Positions 1-5,977 of a stretch of DNA of 6,607 nucleotides are shown in pieces. Every line of letters begins with the position of its first letter. Within the stretch, counting starts at the first letter, position 1. The stretch is from NCBI GenBank assembly GCA_021812265.1, contig JAKAOI010000135.1, positions 1 through 6,607 of the forward strand. Direction: 5' to 3'. The notes below the pieces were generated by a model. That model was not told where the DNA came from, ran no database searches, and saw nothing but the letters and a program-made list of their open reading frames with translations. This stretch comes from Chloroflexota bacterium. GTDB lineage: Bacteria > Chloroflexota > Ktedonobacteria > Ktedonobacterales > JACDGC01. A program made the translations under genes and the position numbers.

Positions 1-378
1 GTCGGACGCCGGAGCCATATGGTGGCTTACTCTGGCATAGATAGTGGTAGACTGCCCAACCGCCGGCGCCATATTTGAAGACCACATACCAAAAGTATAC
101 GCAGGAATAGCCGGCGGAGTATTTTGCGGCGCAGCAGGATTTTGCACTGTTATAGCGTTTGCCGCCGCGGGCGCATTTGCCGGCGACAATATATTTACTA
201 TTCCGGCAGAGCTGACTATCGTATTACCCGCGCGTAGCGCAATTGCGGAAAAAAGAAGAACAACACTAAACACAATTGCGGAAATCAGCAACAGCCGCGC
301 AAAGTACATAGCGTACTCTGCTTTATTTGGGCGCCTGCTTTTCTTTGATTGCTTTTTCTTCAATAATTTCTTTGCCAT
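1..378 (-). CDS. Membrane-anchored extracytoplasmic protein, N-terminal part (runs off left edge)
   Basis: Minus-strand frame that opens at the ATG at 378 and stays open for 126 codons to the window edge, so the C-terminus is missing. A GGAG lies 5 bases upstream of the ATG, which supports this start. The first ~20 residues are very basic (MAKKLLKKKQ, then SKKSRRPNK). One hydrophobic segment follows at about residues 29-50 (LLLISAIVFSVVLLFSAIAL), then an Ala/Pro/Asn-rich linker at about 61-93. From about residue 94 (YTFGMWSS) the sequence looks like the start of a beta-rich domain; GQSTTIYARV resembles an Ig-like or adhesin-type strand. The charge pattern predicts the N-terminus inside and the rest outside, as a signal anchor or uncleaved signal sequence. 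It follows gatA on the same strand after 139 bases, but no functional link to gatA is evident. I do not recognise the family. The reading frame and topology are fairly safe; the Ig-like reading is a guess. Confidence 0.72.
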   Translation of the reverse strand, partial: MAKKLLKKKQSKKSRRPNKAEYAMYFARLLLISAIVFSVVLLFSAIALRAGNTIVSSAGIVNILSPANAPAAANAITVQNPAAPQNTPPAIPAYTFGMWSSNMAPAVGQSTTIYARVSHHMAPASD

Positions 379-439
379 AGCGTCTCCATGCGTATTTCAG
401 TGTACATCCATCACACAAATTTTGGCGGAGATTATTTTG

Positions 440-510
440 TTTTTCGCATGCGGCGCTCTGCGCAAAAAGTCGCAACTTAGTGTGAGCAGAGCGCTGGATA
501 ATGCGAAAAA
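440..510. repeat. Long interrupted inverted repeat between gatA and the downstream gene
   Basis: Two nested perfect arm pairs are visible. The outer arms are TTTTTCGCAT (440-449) and ATGCGAAAAA (501-510). The inner arms are GCGCTCTGC (453-461) and GCAGAGCGC (486-494). A 24-base loop lies between the inner arms, and small unpaired segments (3 and 6 bases) separate inner from outer stems. It starts 8 bases beyond the gatA stop codon. Neither strand has a clean T-tract after the outer arm, so it is not a standard intrinsic terminator. It could be a transcript 3'-end stabiliser, a weak terminator or a short dispersed repeat element. Confidence 0.6.
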
Positions 511-517
511 TCCGATT

Positions 518-2047
518 TTAAGAGCTTTTTTTTCGTTTAGGTTTTGCCGTCACTGCAGAAAGATCGGCCATTTGAGTGTGAAAATCGGTTACCCGCTCAA
601 AAGCGTCGGCGGCGCGCAAAATTACCGATTCGGCAAACGTATTGCCCAGCAATTGCACACCCACCGGCAAACCTTCGCTAAAGCCGCCGGGAATAGATAC
701 GCCACATATGCCCGCCAAGTTTGCCGGAATGGTAAACAAATCCGCCAAATACATAGAATAGGGGTCAGCGGCGCGATCGCCAATCTTAAAAGCAGTCGTG
801 GGAGATGTCGGTGTTACAATAATATCGCACTTCTCGAACGCCTCATCAAAATCTTTTTTAATAAGGGTGCGAACTTGCTGTGCGCGTTTGTAATATGCGT
901 CATAATAGCCAGAAGAAAGCGCATATGCGCCAATCATGATACGGCGGCGCACTTCGGGGCCAAAGCCTTCGGCGCGGGTAGATTTATATACATCTTCCAA
1001 ATCTTTGGCAGATTCATGCAATGACAGGCCGTATTTTATGCCGTCATAGCGTGATAAATTTGCGCTGGCCTCTGCCGGAGCAATAATATAGTAGCATGGC
1101 AGCCCATATTTGGTGTGCGGCAGAGAAATATCTACAATTTTCGCGCCCAGTTTTTTGTATACTTCAATCGCTTCTTCAACGGCTTTGGTAACGCCAGGTT
1201 CGGTTCCATCTACAAAATATTCTTTCGGCAACCCGATTTTCATGCCTTTAATGTCACCGGTTAATTCCGCGGCGTAATGAGGAACGGGAACATTTATCGA
1301 AGTGGAATCATGCGGATCATATCCGGCGATTGTTTCCAGCAAATATGCGCAGTCGCGCGCGTCGCGGGCAAACGGGCCAATTTGGTCTAATGAAGAGGCA
1401 AATGCGATAAGCCCATAGCGTGAAACTCTGCCATAGGTTGGCTTTAACCCAACAGTGTTAGTAAGCGCTGCCGGTTGCCTGATAGAGCCGCCGGTGTCGG
1501 AGCCAAGCGAACCCATTGCTTCGCCAGCCGCAACACATGCGGACGATCCGCCGCTGCTGCCTCCGGGCACACGTGTCAGGTCCCATGGGTTATGTGTCGC
1601 GCCATAGGCAGAGTTTTCGGTGGAAGATCCCATAGCAAACTCATCCATATTTAATTTACCCAAAAAAACGGCGCCGGCGGAGCGCAACTTTGTCATAACT
1701 GTTGCGTCATATGGAGGAATAAAGTGTTCTAAAAAACGCGAACCGGCGGTTGTGCGAATGTCTTTCGTAACAACAACATCTTTAATGCCCAACGGAATAC
1801 CGGTTAACGGTGAAAGATGGCTGCCTTTTGCTAATTTTTCATCAGCGTTTCGGGCTTCGGATAACGCGCTGTCTTCCAGCACAGTTAAAAATGCCTTAAC
1901 CGATGAATCTACTGCGCGAATGCGATCGAAATGCGCCTGTGTCAGTTCCACCGATGAAATCTTTTTTTGCCGCAACTGATCGGCTGCTTCGTGTATGGTC
2001 CATTGCCAAGGAGCTGTATCGGGAGATTTTTTCTTTGTAGCAGCCAT
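518..2047 (-). CDS. gatA: Aspartyl/glutamyl-tRNA(Asn/Gln) amidotransferase subunit A (GatA)
   Basis: The glutaminase subunit of the GatCAB complex. It releases ammonia from glutamine so that Glu-tRNA(Gln) or Asp-tRNA(Asn) can be converted to the correctly amidated form in the cytoplasm. The 509-residue product shows the whole amidase-signature core. K89 sits in GIPLGIKD, S164 in the [10 protein letters not shown] motif (161-170) and S188 in [12 protein letters not shown]. Spacings of 75 and 24 residues match the known Lys/cis-Ser/Ser triad of GatA. The protein is slightly longer than the usual ~485 residues, with a basic N-terminal extension ([11 protein letters not shown]) and a basic C-terminal tail ending KPKRKKSS. 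The start ATG at 2047 overlaps the gatC stop as TAATG and has only a weak Shine-Dalgarno, which suggests translational coupling. GatB is not adjacent: the next gene downstream is an unrelated membrane-anchored protein. Confidence 0.97.
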   Translation of the reverse strand: MAATKKKSPDTAPWQWTIHEAADQLRQKKISSVELTQAHFDRIRAVDSSVKAFLTVLEDSALSEARNADEKLAKGSHLSPLTGIPLGIKDVVVTKDIRTTAGSRFLEHFIPPYDATVMTKLRSAGAVFLGKLNMDEFAMGSSTENSAYGATHNPWDLTRVPGGSSGGSSACVAAGEAMGSLGSDTGGSIRQPAALTNTVGLKPTYGRVSRYGLIAFASSLDQIGPFARDARDCAYLLETIAGYDPHDSTSINVPVPHYAAELTGDIKGMKIGLPKEYFVDGTEPGVTKAVEEAIEVYKKLGAKIVDISLPHTKYGLPCYYIIAPAEASANLSRYDGIKYGLSLHESAKDLEDVYKSTRAEGFGPEVRRRIMIGAYALSSGYYDAYYKRAQQVRTLIKKDFDEAFEKCDIIVTPTSPTTAFKIGDRAADPYSMYLADLFTIPANLAGICGVSIPGGFSEGLPVGVQLLGNTFAESVILRAADAFERVTDFHTQMADLSAVTAKPKRKKSS

Positions 2048-2334
2048 TATTCCAGCACCGCCTTTACACGAGCAAAGTTATCTTCGCGTTCCGGTGTATT
2101 AGCCAAAGCTTCATCGATTGGCAGCGATGGCTCGGCGGCGTCTGCGCGCATCACATTAGTAACGGGCAGCACACTGGCGCTGATAGGAACGCCGCTGGTG
2201 TCTACTTCTTGCATAGCGGCAATATGGCCGAGTATGTTGGAAAGCTGAGAAGCCAGCGATGTAACTTCTTCCTCTGTCAGTTTAATACGCGCAAGCTGCG
2301 CAATACGCATAACTTCATCGCGAGTAAGTTCCAT
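2047..2334 (-). CDS. gatC: Aspartyl/glutamyl-tRNA(Asn/Gln) amidotransferase subunit C (GatC)
   Basis: Small stabilising subunit of GatCAB, which wraps around the GatA-GatB interface. The 95-residue product begins [20 protein letters not shown], the typical GatC N-terminal helix, and ends in the family-like [10 protein letters not shown]. The same frame is open back to an ATG at 2394, giving 20 extra residues. That extension runs through a perfect hairpin (2364-2392) and does not resemble GatC. The ATG at 2334 gives the usual family length and has purine-rich AAAGGACGGA about 10 bases upstream, so it is preferred. The stop shares one base with the gatA start. The gene follows secF after 167 bases. 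It may be reached by readthrough from secDF or have its own weak promoter; the sequence does not decide. Confidence 0.95.
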   Translation of the reverse strand: MELTRDEVMRIAQLARIKLTEEEVTSLASQLSNILGHIAAMQEVDTSGVPISASVLPVTNVMRADAAEPSLPIDEALANTPEREDNFARVKAVLE

Positions 2335-2363
2335 ACACAAAATTTCCGTCCTTTTATAGCAAA

Positions 2364-2392
2364 GATGCGGCGCTTTCCTGCAGCGCCGCATC
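2364..2392 (-). terminator. Perfect 11-bp hairpin between secF and gatC (possible weak terminator or leader structure)
   Basis: GATGCGGCGCT (2364-2374) and AGCGCCGCATC (2382-2392) are perfect inverted copies around a 7-base loop. The stem is GC-rich and would be very stable. Read on the minus strand it is followed by only TTTGCTAT, a poor U-tract. It may therefore be a leaky terminator after secDF, an mRNA end protector or a leader hairpin of gatCA. It ends 29 bases before the gatC start. Confidence 0.45.
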
Positions 2393-2501
2393 ATATTGTA
2401 TCGTATTCTTCCGGCGGACCGAAAGAAAGTATTACTGGTTTTTCCGAATCACATTTACTGGTTCGGCGCAAAATAGCATCCTAGGCTGAGCGCTGTTAAG
2501 C

Positions 2502-3968
2502 TTATTTATTACCGACAACACCAACGCCCCGTGAAGATTGGGTAAGCGCCTGTGATTTAGCTTTACCCCAGTTGCGCCATTCGCGATTTTCCCACATGAC
2601 CAAAAACATACTGGCGTTGAAAATAGAGCTGTACGTTCCTGAAACAATGCCAATTAACAGCGCCAAGGTAAATGAGCGGATGGAGCCTCCGGCAAACAAC
2701 ACCAGCGAAGAAAGCGTAACCACAACTGTAAATGATGTGTTCAGCGAACGCGCCATGGTTTGCAGTAAGCTTGCGTTAACAATCTGATCGAAAGATTCCG
2801 TGCGGCTTTTGCGGGAATTTTCGCGGATTCTGTCAAACACAACAATGGTATCATGCACCGAGAAACCGATAACCGTCAAGACGGCGGTAACAAACAAAGT
2901 ATCTACCACAAAATCTTGCGGGAATAAGAATCCCAAAATAGACCATACACCCAACACAACAAGCACGTCGTGCAGCAAGGCAATGATAGCGCAAACGCCA
3001 TATTTAAACGACATATTCAAACTGCCGACATTGCTGAAGGCAATTCCAATATACACCAAGATGGCAATAGAAGCTGCAACTACCGCCAAAATGGCGTATA
3101 ACGTTGTTTGGCTTGCGATAGATGGCCCAACTGTGCTGACTTGTGACTGAAAAATGGGTCCATAGGTATCCAACAGATGCGCTTCAAGATCAGTAAGCTG
3201 GGATGTGCTTAAAAATGTTTGTGTTTGCACAGTAACAACTTGGTTTGTAGATCCCTTAAAAACATTGAGCAATTGTACTTTCGTGCCGCTGCTCGAAGCT
3301 GTTGCTGTTGTTGAAGCCGCTGCTGCGGCAGTCGCCGTCGCTGTAGCGGTTTTGGTTGCGGCAACAGTTGCTGTTGCCGTAGCGGTTTTGGTTGCTGTAC
3401 CAGTTGTAGCTGCTGTCGGTGTCGCCGCAGCGCCCGTTTGCTGTACTGGGCCGGTAGTAGGGAGTGCCGCAGCTGTTACTTCTTTTTGAATATCTGCCGC
3501 GGTAAATTGAATTGCCGGGCCGCCGCTGGTGCTTTGGGTCGGCGCAATAGAAAACGGCAGAAATGAAACGGTTTTGCCTTGATATTGCACACCAATCAAA
3601 GGATTCATCGCTGTGGCTACTGCAATGGAAGGCTGACCGTTTAAGCGGCTTAAAATCGTTTTCTGAAATGTGGAATCAACCGGTTGATCAAATTCCAGCC
3701 AAAAAACTTCTACACCGGTGGTATTGGTTTGCTGGGATAAATATACATTTGTGTCGCGGGTATGCGCTTGGGAAGAAAAATACGCCGCTATTTGGTCTGC
3801 CTGTGTGCGGGAAACAGTATTTTGAAAGCGGAGATCGACAGTAGAACCGCCGGTAAAATCAATACCTAAATTGAGATGGCCGACAAACAGTAAAGATATC
3901 AGCCCGGGCACAATAATCAATCCGGAGATCAGAAAGAAAAGATATTTTTTTGCAGTTAAATTAAACAT
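2502..3968 (-). CDS. secF: Protein translocase subunit SecF with an enlarged extracytoplasmic domain
   Basis: Partner of SecD in the RND-type SecDF complex, which uses the proton motive force to pull proteins out of the SecYEG channel. The 488-residue product has TM1 at about 10-30, then the family motif GIDFTGGS (35-42). A large extracytoplasmic domain runs to about 285. Five further membrane segments follow at about 288-310, 322-345, 355-376, 411-428 and 434-456. The conserved membrane core is intact, including ALLHDVLVVLG (330-340) and VIGFSVHDTIVVFDRIREN (366-384). Most SecF proteins are about 300-320 residues. The excess sits in the extracytoplasmic domain, roughly residues 110-230, and includes a Thr/Ala-rich low-complexity stretch at about 173-228. 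The start ATG at 3968 is 3 bases after the secD stop, and AGGGAG inside the secD 3' end acts as its ribosome binding site, so the two are cotranscribed. Confidence 0.96.
   Translation of the reverse strand: MFNLTAKKYLFFLISGLIIVPGLISLLFVGHLNLGIDFTGGSTVDLRFQNTVSRTQADQIAAYFSSQAHTRDTNVYLSQQTNTTGVEVFWLEFDQPVDSTFQKTILSRLNGQPSIAVATAMNPLIGVQYQGKTVSFLPFSIAPTQSTSGGPAIQFTAADIQKEVTAAALPTTGPVQQTGAAATPTAATTGTATKTATATATVAATKTATATATAAAAASTTATASSSGTKVQLLNVFKGSTNQVVTVQTQTFLSTSQLTDLEAHLLDTYGPIFQSQVSTVGPSIASQTTLYAILAVVAASIAILVYIGIAFSNVGSLNMSFKYGVCAIIALLHDVLVVLGVWSILGFLFPQDFVVDTLFVTAVLTVIGFSVHDTIVVFDRIRENSRKSRTESFDQIVNASLLQTMARSLNTSFTVVVTLSSLVLFAGGSIRSFTLALLIGIVSGTYSSIFNASMFLVMWENREWRNWGKAKSQALTQSSRGVGVVGNK
3324..3395 (-). 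repeat. Two tandem 36-bp (12-codon) repeats within secF
   Basis: Two adjacent in-frame units encode ATKTATATATVA (residues 192-203, DNA 3360-3395) and ATKTATATATAA (residues 204-215, DNA 3324-3359). By eye they match at 29 of 36 bases, with the first 17 bases identical. Four of the seven differences are at synonymous third positions in Thr/Ala codons. This looks like a local duplication that has since drifted under selection for Thr/Ala composition, as in flexible extracytoplasmic linkers. Confidence 0.85.
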
Positions 3969-3971
3969 ATT

Positions 3972-5408
3972 TTATTCTTCTCCCTCGGTTTCATCAGCGG
4001 AAGGCGCGGGAAGCAGGCCGTTAGCAGCCCCGGCTAGGGCAGGCTGGTTTTGTCTGATTTTGCGTTTATATGGAGAACCTGTCTGCCTAATTACATCCGC
4101 CGGCACACCAAATAAAGCCGGGTGCGACAGCACACCGGGGATTTGGATGACTACATTCAGCAAGGTGCGGGTTACAACCACTGCAGTAAACAACGAAACG
4201 AGCACACCTATCAGCAGGTTGGTAGCAAAACCGACAATAATGGTTGCGCCAAAATTGTTTCCAAAGATAGACAAAATCAAGCATGTGATGATGGTAGAAG
4301 CGTTTGAGTCTCTGATCGATGGCCACGCGCGGCTCCAACCGAATTCAATGGCAGACATCATGGTTCTGCCGGCGCGCAATTCCTCTTTAATACGCTCAAA
4401 GATGAGTATGTTTGCGTCCACCGCCATTCCGATAGATAGAATGACACCGGCTATACCCGCCAGCGTTAATACAACACCCAACATGCGAATAACCATGAGA
4501 ACCAGCGCCGCGTATAACAGCAGCGCAAGTGTGGCAACAAAGCCCGGAAGCCGGTAATACAGCAACATAAAGAAGATAACTAATCCAATGCCGATGAGCG
4601 CTGCGCGTTCACTATAGAAAATGGACTGAGATCCCAATGTTGCGTCAATTTGCCGTTCGCTGATTTTTGTCAGTTGCAGGGGTAAAGCGCCATATTTTAA
4701 AAATGAAGCAAGCTGACTGGCAGATGTTTGTGTGAAACTGCCAGAGATTTCCCCTGAACCGGTTATTTGGCTTTCAATAACAGCCGATTCAATCACCGTA
4801 TTATCCAGCGTAATAGTTAGGTACTTCCCAACATTATTGCCAGTATATGTGGCAAAGTCGCTGCGCGTAGCAGTGTTAAATTCAAAATTTACCTGATATT
4901 GATTTGTAGAGCCGATACTGACATTGATCGATGTCGGATCGAGCTGCTGGCCGGTAAACCGAATGGGATACTGCCCAGTGGTTACAGTTGACCCAACCTG
5001 AAGCTGCTGACCGCTGGTATCAATAAAATTCAATTGGCCGGTTGTGCCGATAAGGGAAAGCGCTTGGGCATCGTTGGTAATCCCCGGCAATTGCACAGAT
5101 ATATATTGAGTTGAGCCATTCGATTGGCTGTTCACAACAGCTTCGCTAACACCTAAACTACCGTTTATTCTGGTCAGAATATTTTGAATAGTAGGGCTAA
5201 TACTGGAAGAAATATCACAATTAGGATTATTGGTAGGGCATTCCGCCTGAAATAAAAATTGGATACCACCTTTCAGATCAAGCCCTTCTTTGAGCTGATT
5301 ACTGTTGCTGTATCCCAAAAAGCCAATGTTAATTGCATGCCCTGTGTCAACATATACTGCCAAACCTGCTAACAGCACGAGCATCAGAACCACCAAAACG
5401 CGGCGCAT
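3972..5408 (-). CDS. secD: Protein translocase subunit SecD
   Basis: Larger half of the SecDF translocation motor, in the cytoplasmic membrane with a big extracytoplasmic domain. The 478-residue product has a signal-anchor-like TM1 (about 3-20), the conserved GLDLKGG motif (42-48), LPGI (107-110) and LKYGALPLQL (237-246). The membrane core then covers TM segments at about 269-287, 289-308, 311-331, 371-391 and 396-417. The diagnostic SIGMAVDANILIFERIKEE lies at 325-343; the Asp in this motif is the family's proton-relay residue. Length is within the range for short SecD forms. The ATG at 5408 is chosen because AGAGGAG lies 9 bases upstream. The frame extends nine codons further to a TTG at 5435, but that extension would cover the Shine-Dalgarno and puts charged residues before TM1. 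The gene has its own promoter at 5529-5558 and leads into secF. The companion gene yajC is not in the window. Confidence 0.97.
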   Translation of the reverse strand: MRRVLVVLMLVLLAGLAVYVDTGHAINIGFLGYSNSNQLKEGLDLKGGIQFLFQAECPTNNPNCDISSSISPTIQNILTRINGSLGVSEAVVNSQSNGSTQYISVQLPGITNDAQALSLIGTTGQLNFIDTSGQQLQVGSTVTTGQYPIRFTGQQLDPTSINVSIGSTNQYQVNFEFNTATRSDFATYTGNNVGKYLTITLDNTVIESAVIESQITGSGEISGSFTQTSASQLASFLKYGALPLQLTKISERQIDATLGSQSIFYSERAALIGIGLVIFFMLLYYRLPGFVATLALLLYAALVLMVIRMLGVVLTLAGIAGVILSIGMAVDANILIFERIKEELRAGRTMMSAIEFGWSRAWPSIRDSNASTIITCLILSIFGNNFGATIIVGFATNLLIGVLVSLFTAVVVTRTLLNVVIQIPGVLSHPALFGVPADVIRQTGSPYKRKIRQNQPALAGAANGLLPAPSADETEGEE

Positions 5409-5451
5409 AAAGCAAAACTCCTCTGAGGCGTACAAAATCTCTACGTGAGGT

Positions 5452-5467
5452 CAGACCAACAAGTCTG
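5452..5467 (-). other. Small hairpin in the secD leader
   Basis: CAGAC (5452-5456) and GTCTG (5463-5467) pair around a 6-base loop. A further GAG/CTC pairing beyond a small internal loop is possible on the minus-strand transcript. It lies in the untranslated leader between the predicted secD start site (about 5522) and the ribosome binding site. No leader peptide is evident in this stretch. A regulatory role is only a possibility. Confidence 0.35.
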
Positions 5468-5528
5468 GCTCTGTATGTACTTGTATATTGGGGGAAAAAC
5501 AGGAAATTGACTTATAACCCTTATGACC

Positions 5529-5558
5529 AGTATAACTGCATCTTTTGTGTTTTGTCAA
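5529..5558 (-). promoter_or_regulatory. Sigma-70-type promoter for secDF
   Basis: On the minus strand TTGACA (5553-5558, six of six consensus bases) is followed after 18 bp by TATACT (5529-5534, five of six). Transcription would start near 5522, leaving a leader of about 114 bases before the secD ATG at 5408. It lies just downstream of the tRNA-Val T-tract, so secDF can be expressed independently of the tRNAs. Confidence 0.75.
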
Positions 5559-5583
5559 ACACTCTGGTAAACTTTGGGGAAAG

Positions 5584-5591
5584 AAAAAAAA
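5584..5591 (-). terminator. T8 tract directly after tRNA-Val, likely 3' end of the tRNA transcript
   Basis: Eight consecutive T residues on the minus strand begin 2 bases beyond the tRNA discriminator base and are followed by CTTTCC. No separate hairpin is present. The GC-rich acceptor stem and T-arm of the tRNA could act as the terminator stem. This is inferred from position alone. Confidence 0.4.
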
Positions 5592-5593
5592 GG

Positions 5594-5665
5594 TGGGCGA
5601 TACAGGATTTGAACCTGTGACCTTCGCCGTGTAAAGACGCCGCTCTGCCACTGAGCTAATCGCCC
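5594..5665 (-). tRNA. tRNA-Val (anticodon TAC)
   Basis: The minus strand folds as a cloverleaf. The acceptor stem is GGGCGAT/ATCGCCC (7 bp). The D-arm is GCTC/GAGC with a short 7-base loop. The anticodon loop TTTACAC places TAC at positions 34-36. The T-arm is ACAGG-TTCAAAT-CCTGT, and the discriminator is A. The anticodon stem GCGTC/GGCGA contains one T-G wobble and a G-A mismatch at the 27-43 pair, which is slightly unusual. Bases after the discriminator read CCT, so CCA is not encoded and must be added by tRNA nucleotidyltransferase. It lies 54 bases downstream of tRNA-Leu on the same strand and is probably cotranscribed with it. Confidence 0.95.
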
Positions 5666-5667
5666 CC

Positions 5668-5712
5668 AAAAATTGCGCTGACAAAATAAACACCCTGCAA
5701 TTTTTCTGCAGG
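5668..5712 (-). other. tRNA spacer with two overlapping, mutually exclusive inverted repeats
   Basis: In the spacer between the two tRNAs, CCTGCA (5694-5699) pairs with TGCAGG (5707-5712) around 7 bases. GCAATTTTT (5697-5705) pairs with AAAAATTGC (5668-5676) around 20 bases. The two stems share bases, so only one can form at a time. They could guide processing of the dimeric tRNA precursor or partially terminate transcription after tRNA-Leu. Chance pairing in an AT-rich spacer is also possible. Confidence 0.35.
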
Positions 5713-5719
5713 ATGCCGG

Positions 5720-5801
5720 TGCCCACGAGAGGACTCGAACCTCCACGCCGATTAAGGCACAGCCCCTCAAACTGCCGCGTATACCATTCCGCCACGTGGG
5801 C
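5720..5801 (-). tRNA. tRNA-Leu (anticodon GAG)
   Basis: An 82-base class II tRNA on the minus strand. The acceptor stem GCCCACG/CGTGGGC is perfect. The D region reads TGGCGGAATGGTATACGC, as in leucine tRNAs. The anticodon stem is GCAGT/GCTGT around the loop TTGAGGG, giving anticodon GAG. The long variable arm is GCC-TTAATC-GGC. The T-arm is GGAGG-TTCGAGT-CCTCT, and the discriminator is A. It would read CTC and CTT codons. The following bases are CCG, so CCA is not encoded. It is the first gene of a two-tRNA transcript, with the promoter immediately upstream. Confidence 0.96.
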
Positions 5802-5813
5802 ATATCACTGAAC

Positions 5814-5842
5814 ATCATATCCCAAAACAGGGAAGATGTCAA
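5814..5842 (-). promoter_or_regulatory. Strong sigma-70-type promoter for the tRNA-Leu/tRNA-Val unit
   Basis: On the minus strand TTGACA (5837-5842) is followed after exactly 17 bp by TATGAT (5814-5819), eleven of twelve consensus bases. The predicted start near 5807 leaves only about 6 bases before the mature tRNA-Leu 5' end. An inverted repeat CAGGGA (5828-5833)/TCCCTG (5852-5857) flanks the -35 box and could be an operator, though it may be chance. Confidence 0.87.
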
Positions 5843-5878
5843 GCGCGCCACTCCCTGAAATTCTGGGTGATGTGTCTC

Positions 5879-5908
5879 TTGATATTTTTAGAATATATGT
5901 CCTACAAT
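5879..5908 (+). promoter_or_regulatory. Probable promoter for the VOC-family gene
   Basis: TTGATA (5879-5884) and TACAAT (5903-5908) are each five of six consensus bases and are separated by 18 bp. The predicted start near 5915 gives a leader of about 63 bases. It diverges from the tRNA promoter, with 36 bp between the two -35 boxes. Confidence 0.55.
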
Positions 5909-5934
5909 TATACTTGTGAAGGGATGAGGGATTG

Positions 5935-5956
5935 ATCTTCATTCCTTCATGAAGAT
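5935..5956 (+). promoter_or_regulatory. Leader hairpin upstream of the VOC-family gene, loop complementary to the Shine-Dalgarno
   Basis: ATCTTCAT (5935-5942) and ATGAAGAT (5949-5956) form a perfect 8-bp stem with loop TCCTTC (5943-5948). The loop bases TCCTT (5943-5947) are exactly complementary to AAGGA of the ribosome binding site AAGGAG (5965-5970). A pseudoknot that hides the ribosome binding site is therefore possible. It would need a tight crossing with almost no linker, unless the top base pair opens. The hairpin is clearly seen; control of translation is inferred. Confidence 0.55.
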
Positions 5957-5977
5957 AGCGCAAAAAGGAGATAGGAC

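Noticed and set aside
44..1024. Long plus-strand open frame (326 codons)
   Set aside because: It lies antisense to gatA and the left-edge protein, with low-complexity, Cys/Phe-rich translation and no recognisable domain. The minus strand carries clear family motifs here.
448..2374. Shared 10-mer ATGCGGCGCT at 448-457 and 2365-2374 as a dispersed repeat family
   Set aside because: Dozens of 10-mer matches are expected by chance in a window this size. The flanking sequences do not match beyond it.
2335..2394. Upstream ATG at 2394 as the gatC start
   Set aside because: It would code through the 11-bp hairpin and add 20 residues unlike GatC. The ATG at 2334 gives normal length and N-terminus.
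2395..2400. TACAAT on the minus strand as a -10 box for gatC
   Set aside because: No acceptable -35 box lies 16-18 bp upstream, and transcription would start inside the stem of the hairpin. It remains possible but is not supported.
3301..3480. GCTGTTGCTGTT-like DNA as a microsatellite or non-coding repeat
   Set aside because: It is in frame within secF and encodes the Thr/Ala linker, with differences mainly at third codon positions.
3871..4557. Plus-strand open frame of 228 codons
   Set aside because: Antisense to secD, which is unmistakable by motif. The translation has no family features.
5409..5435. TTG at 5435 as the secD start
   Set aside because: The extension would include the strong AGAGGAG ribosome binding site of the ATG at 5408 and adds charged residues before the signal-anchor.
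5451..5851. Overlapping minus-strand open frames of about 100 codons
   Set aside because: They run straight through both tRNA genes and are by-products of tRNA sequence. No ribosome binding site or domain supports them.
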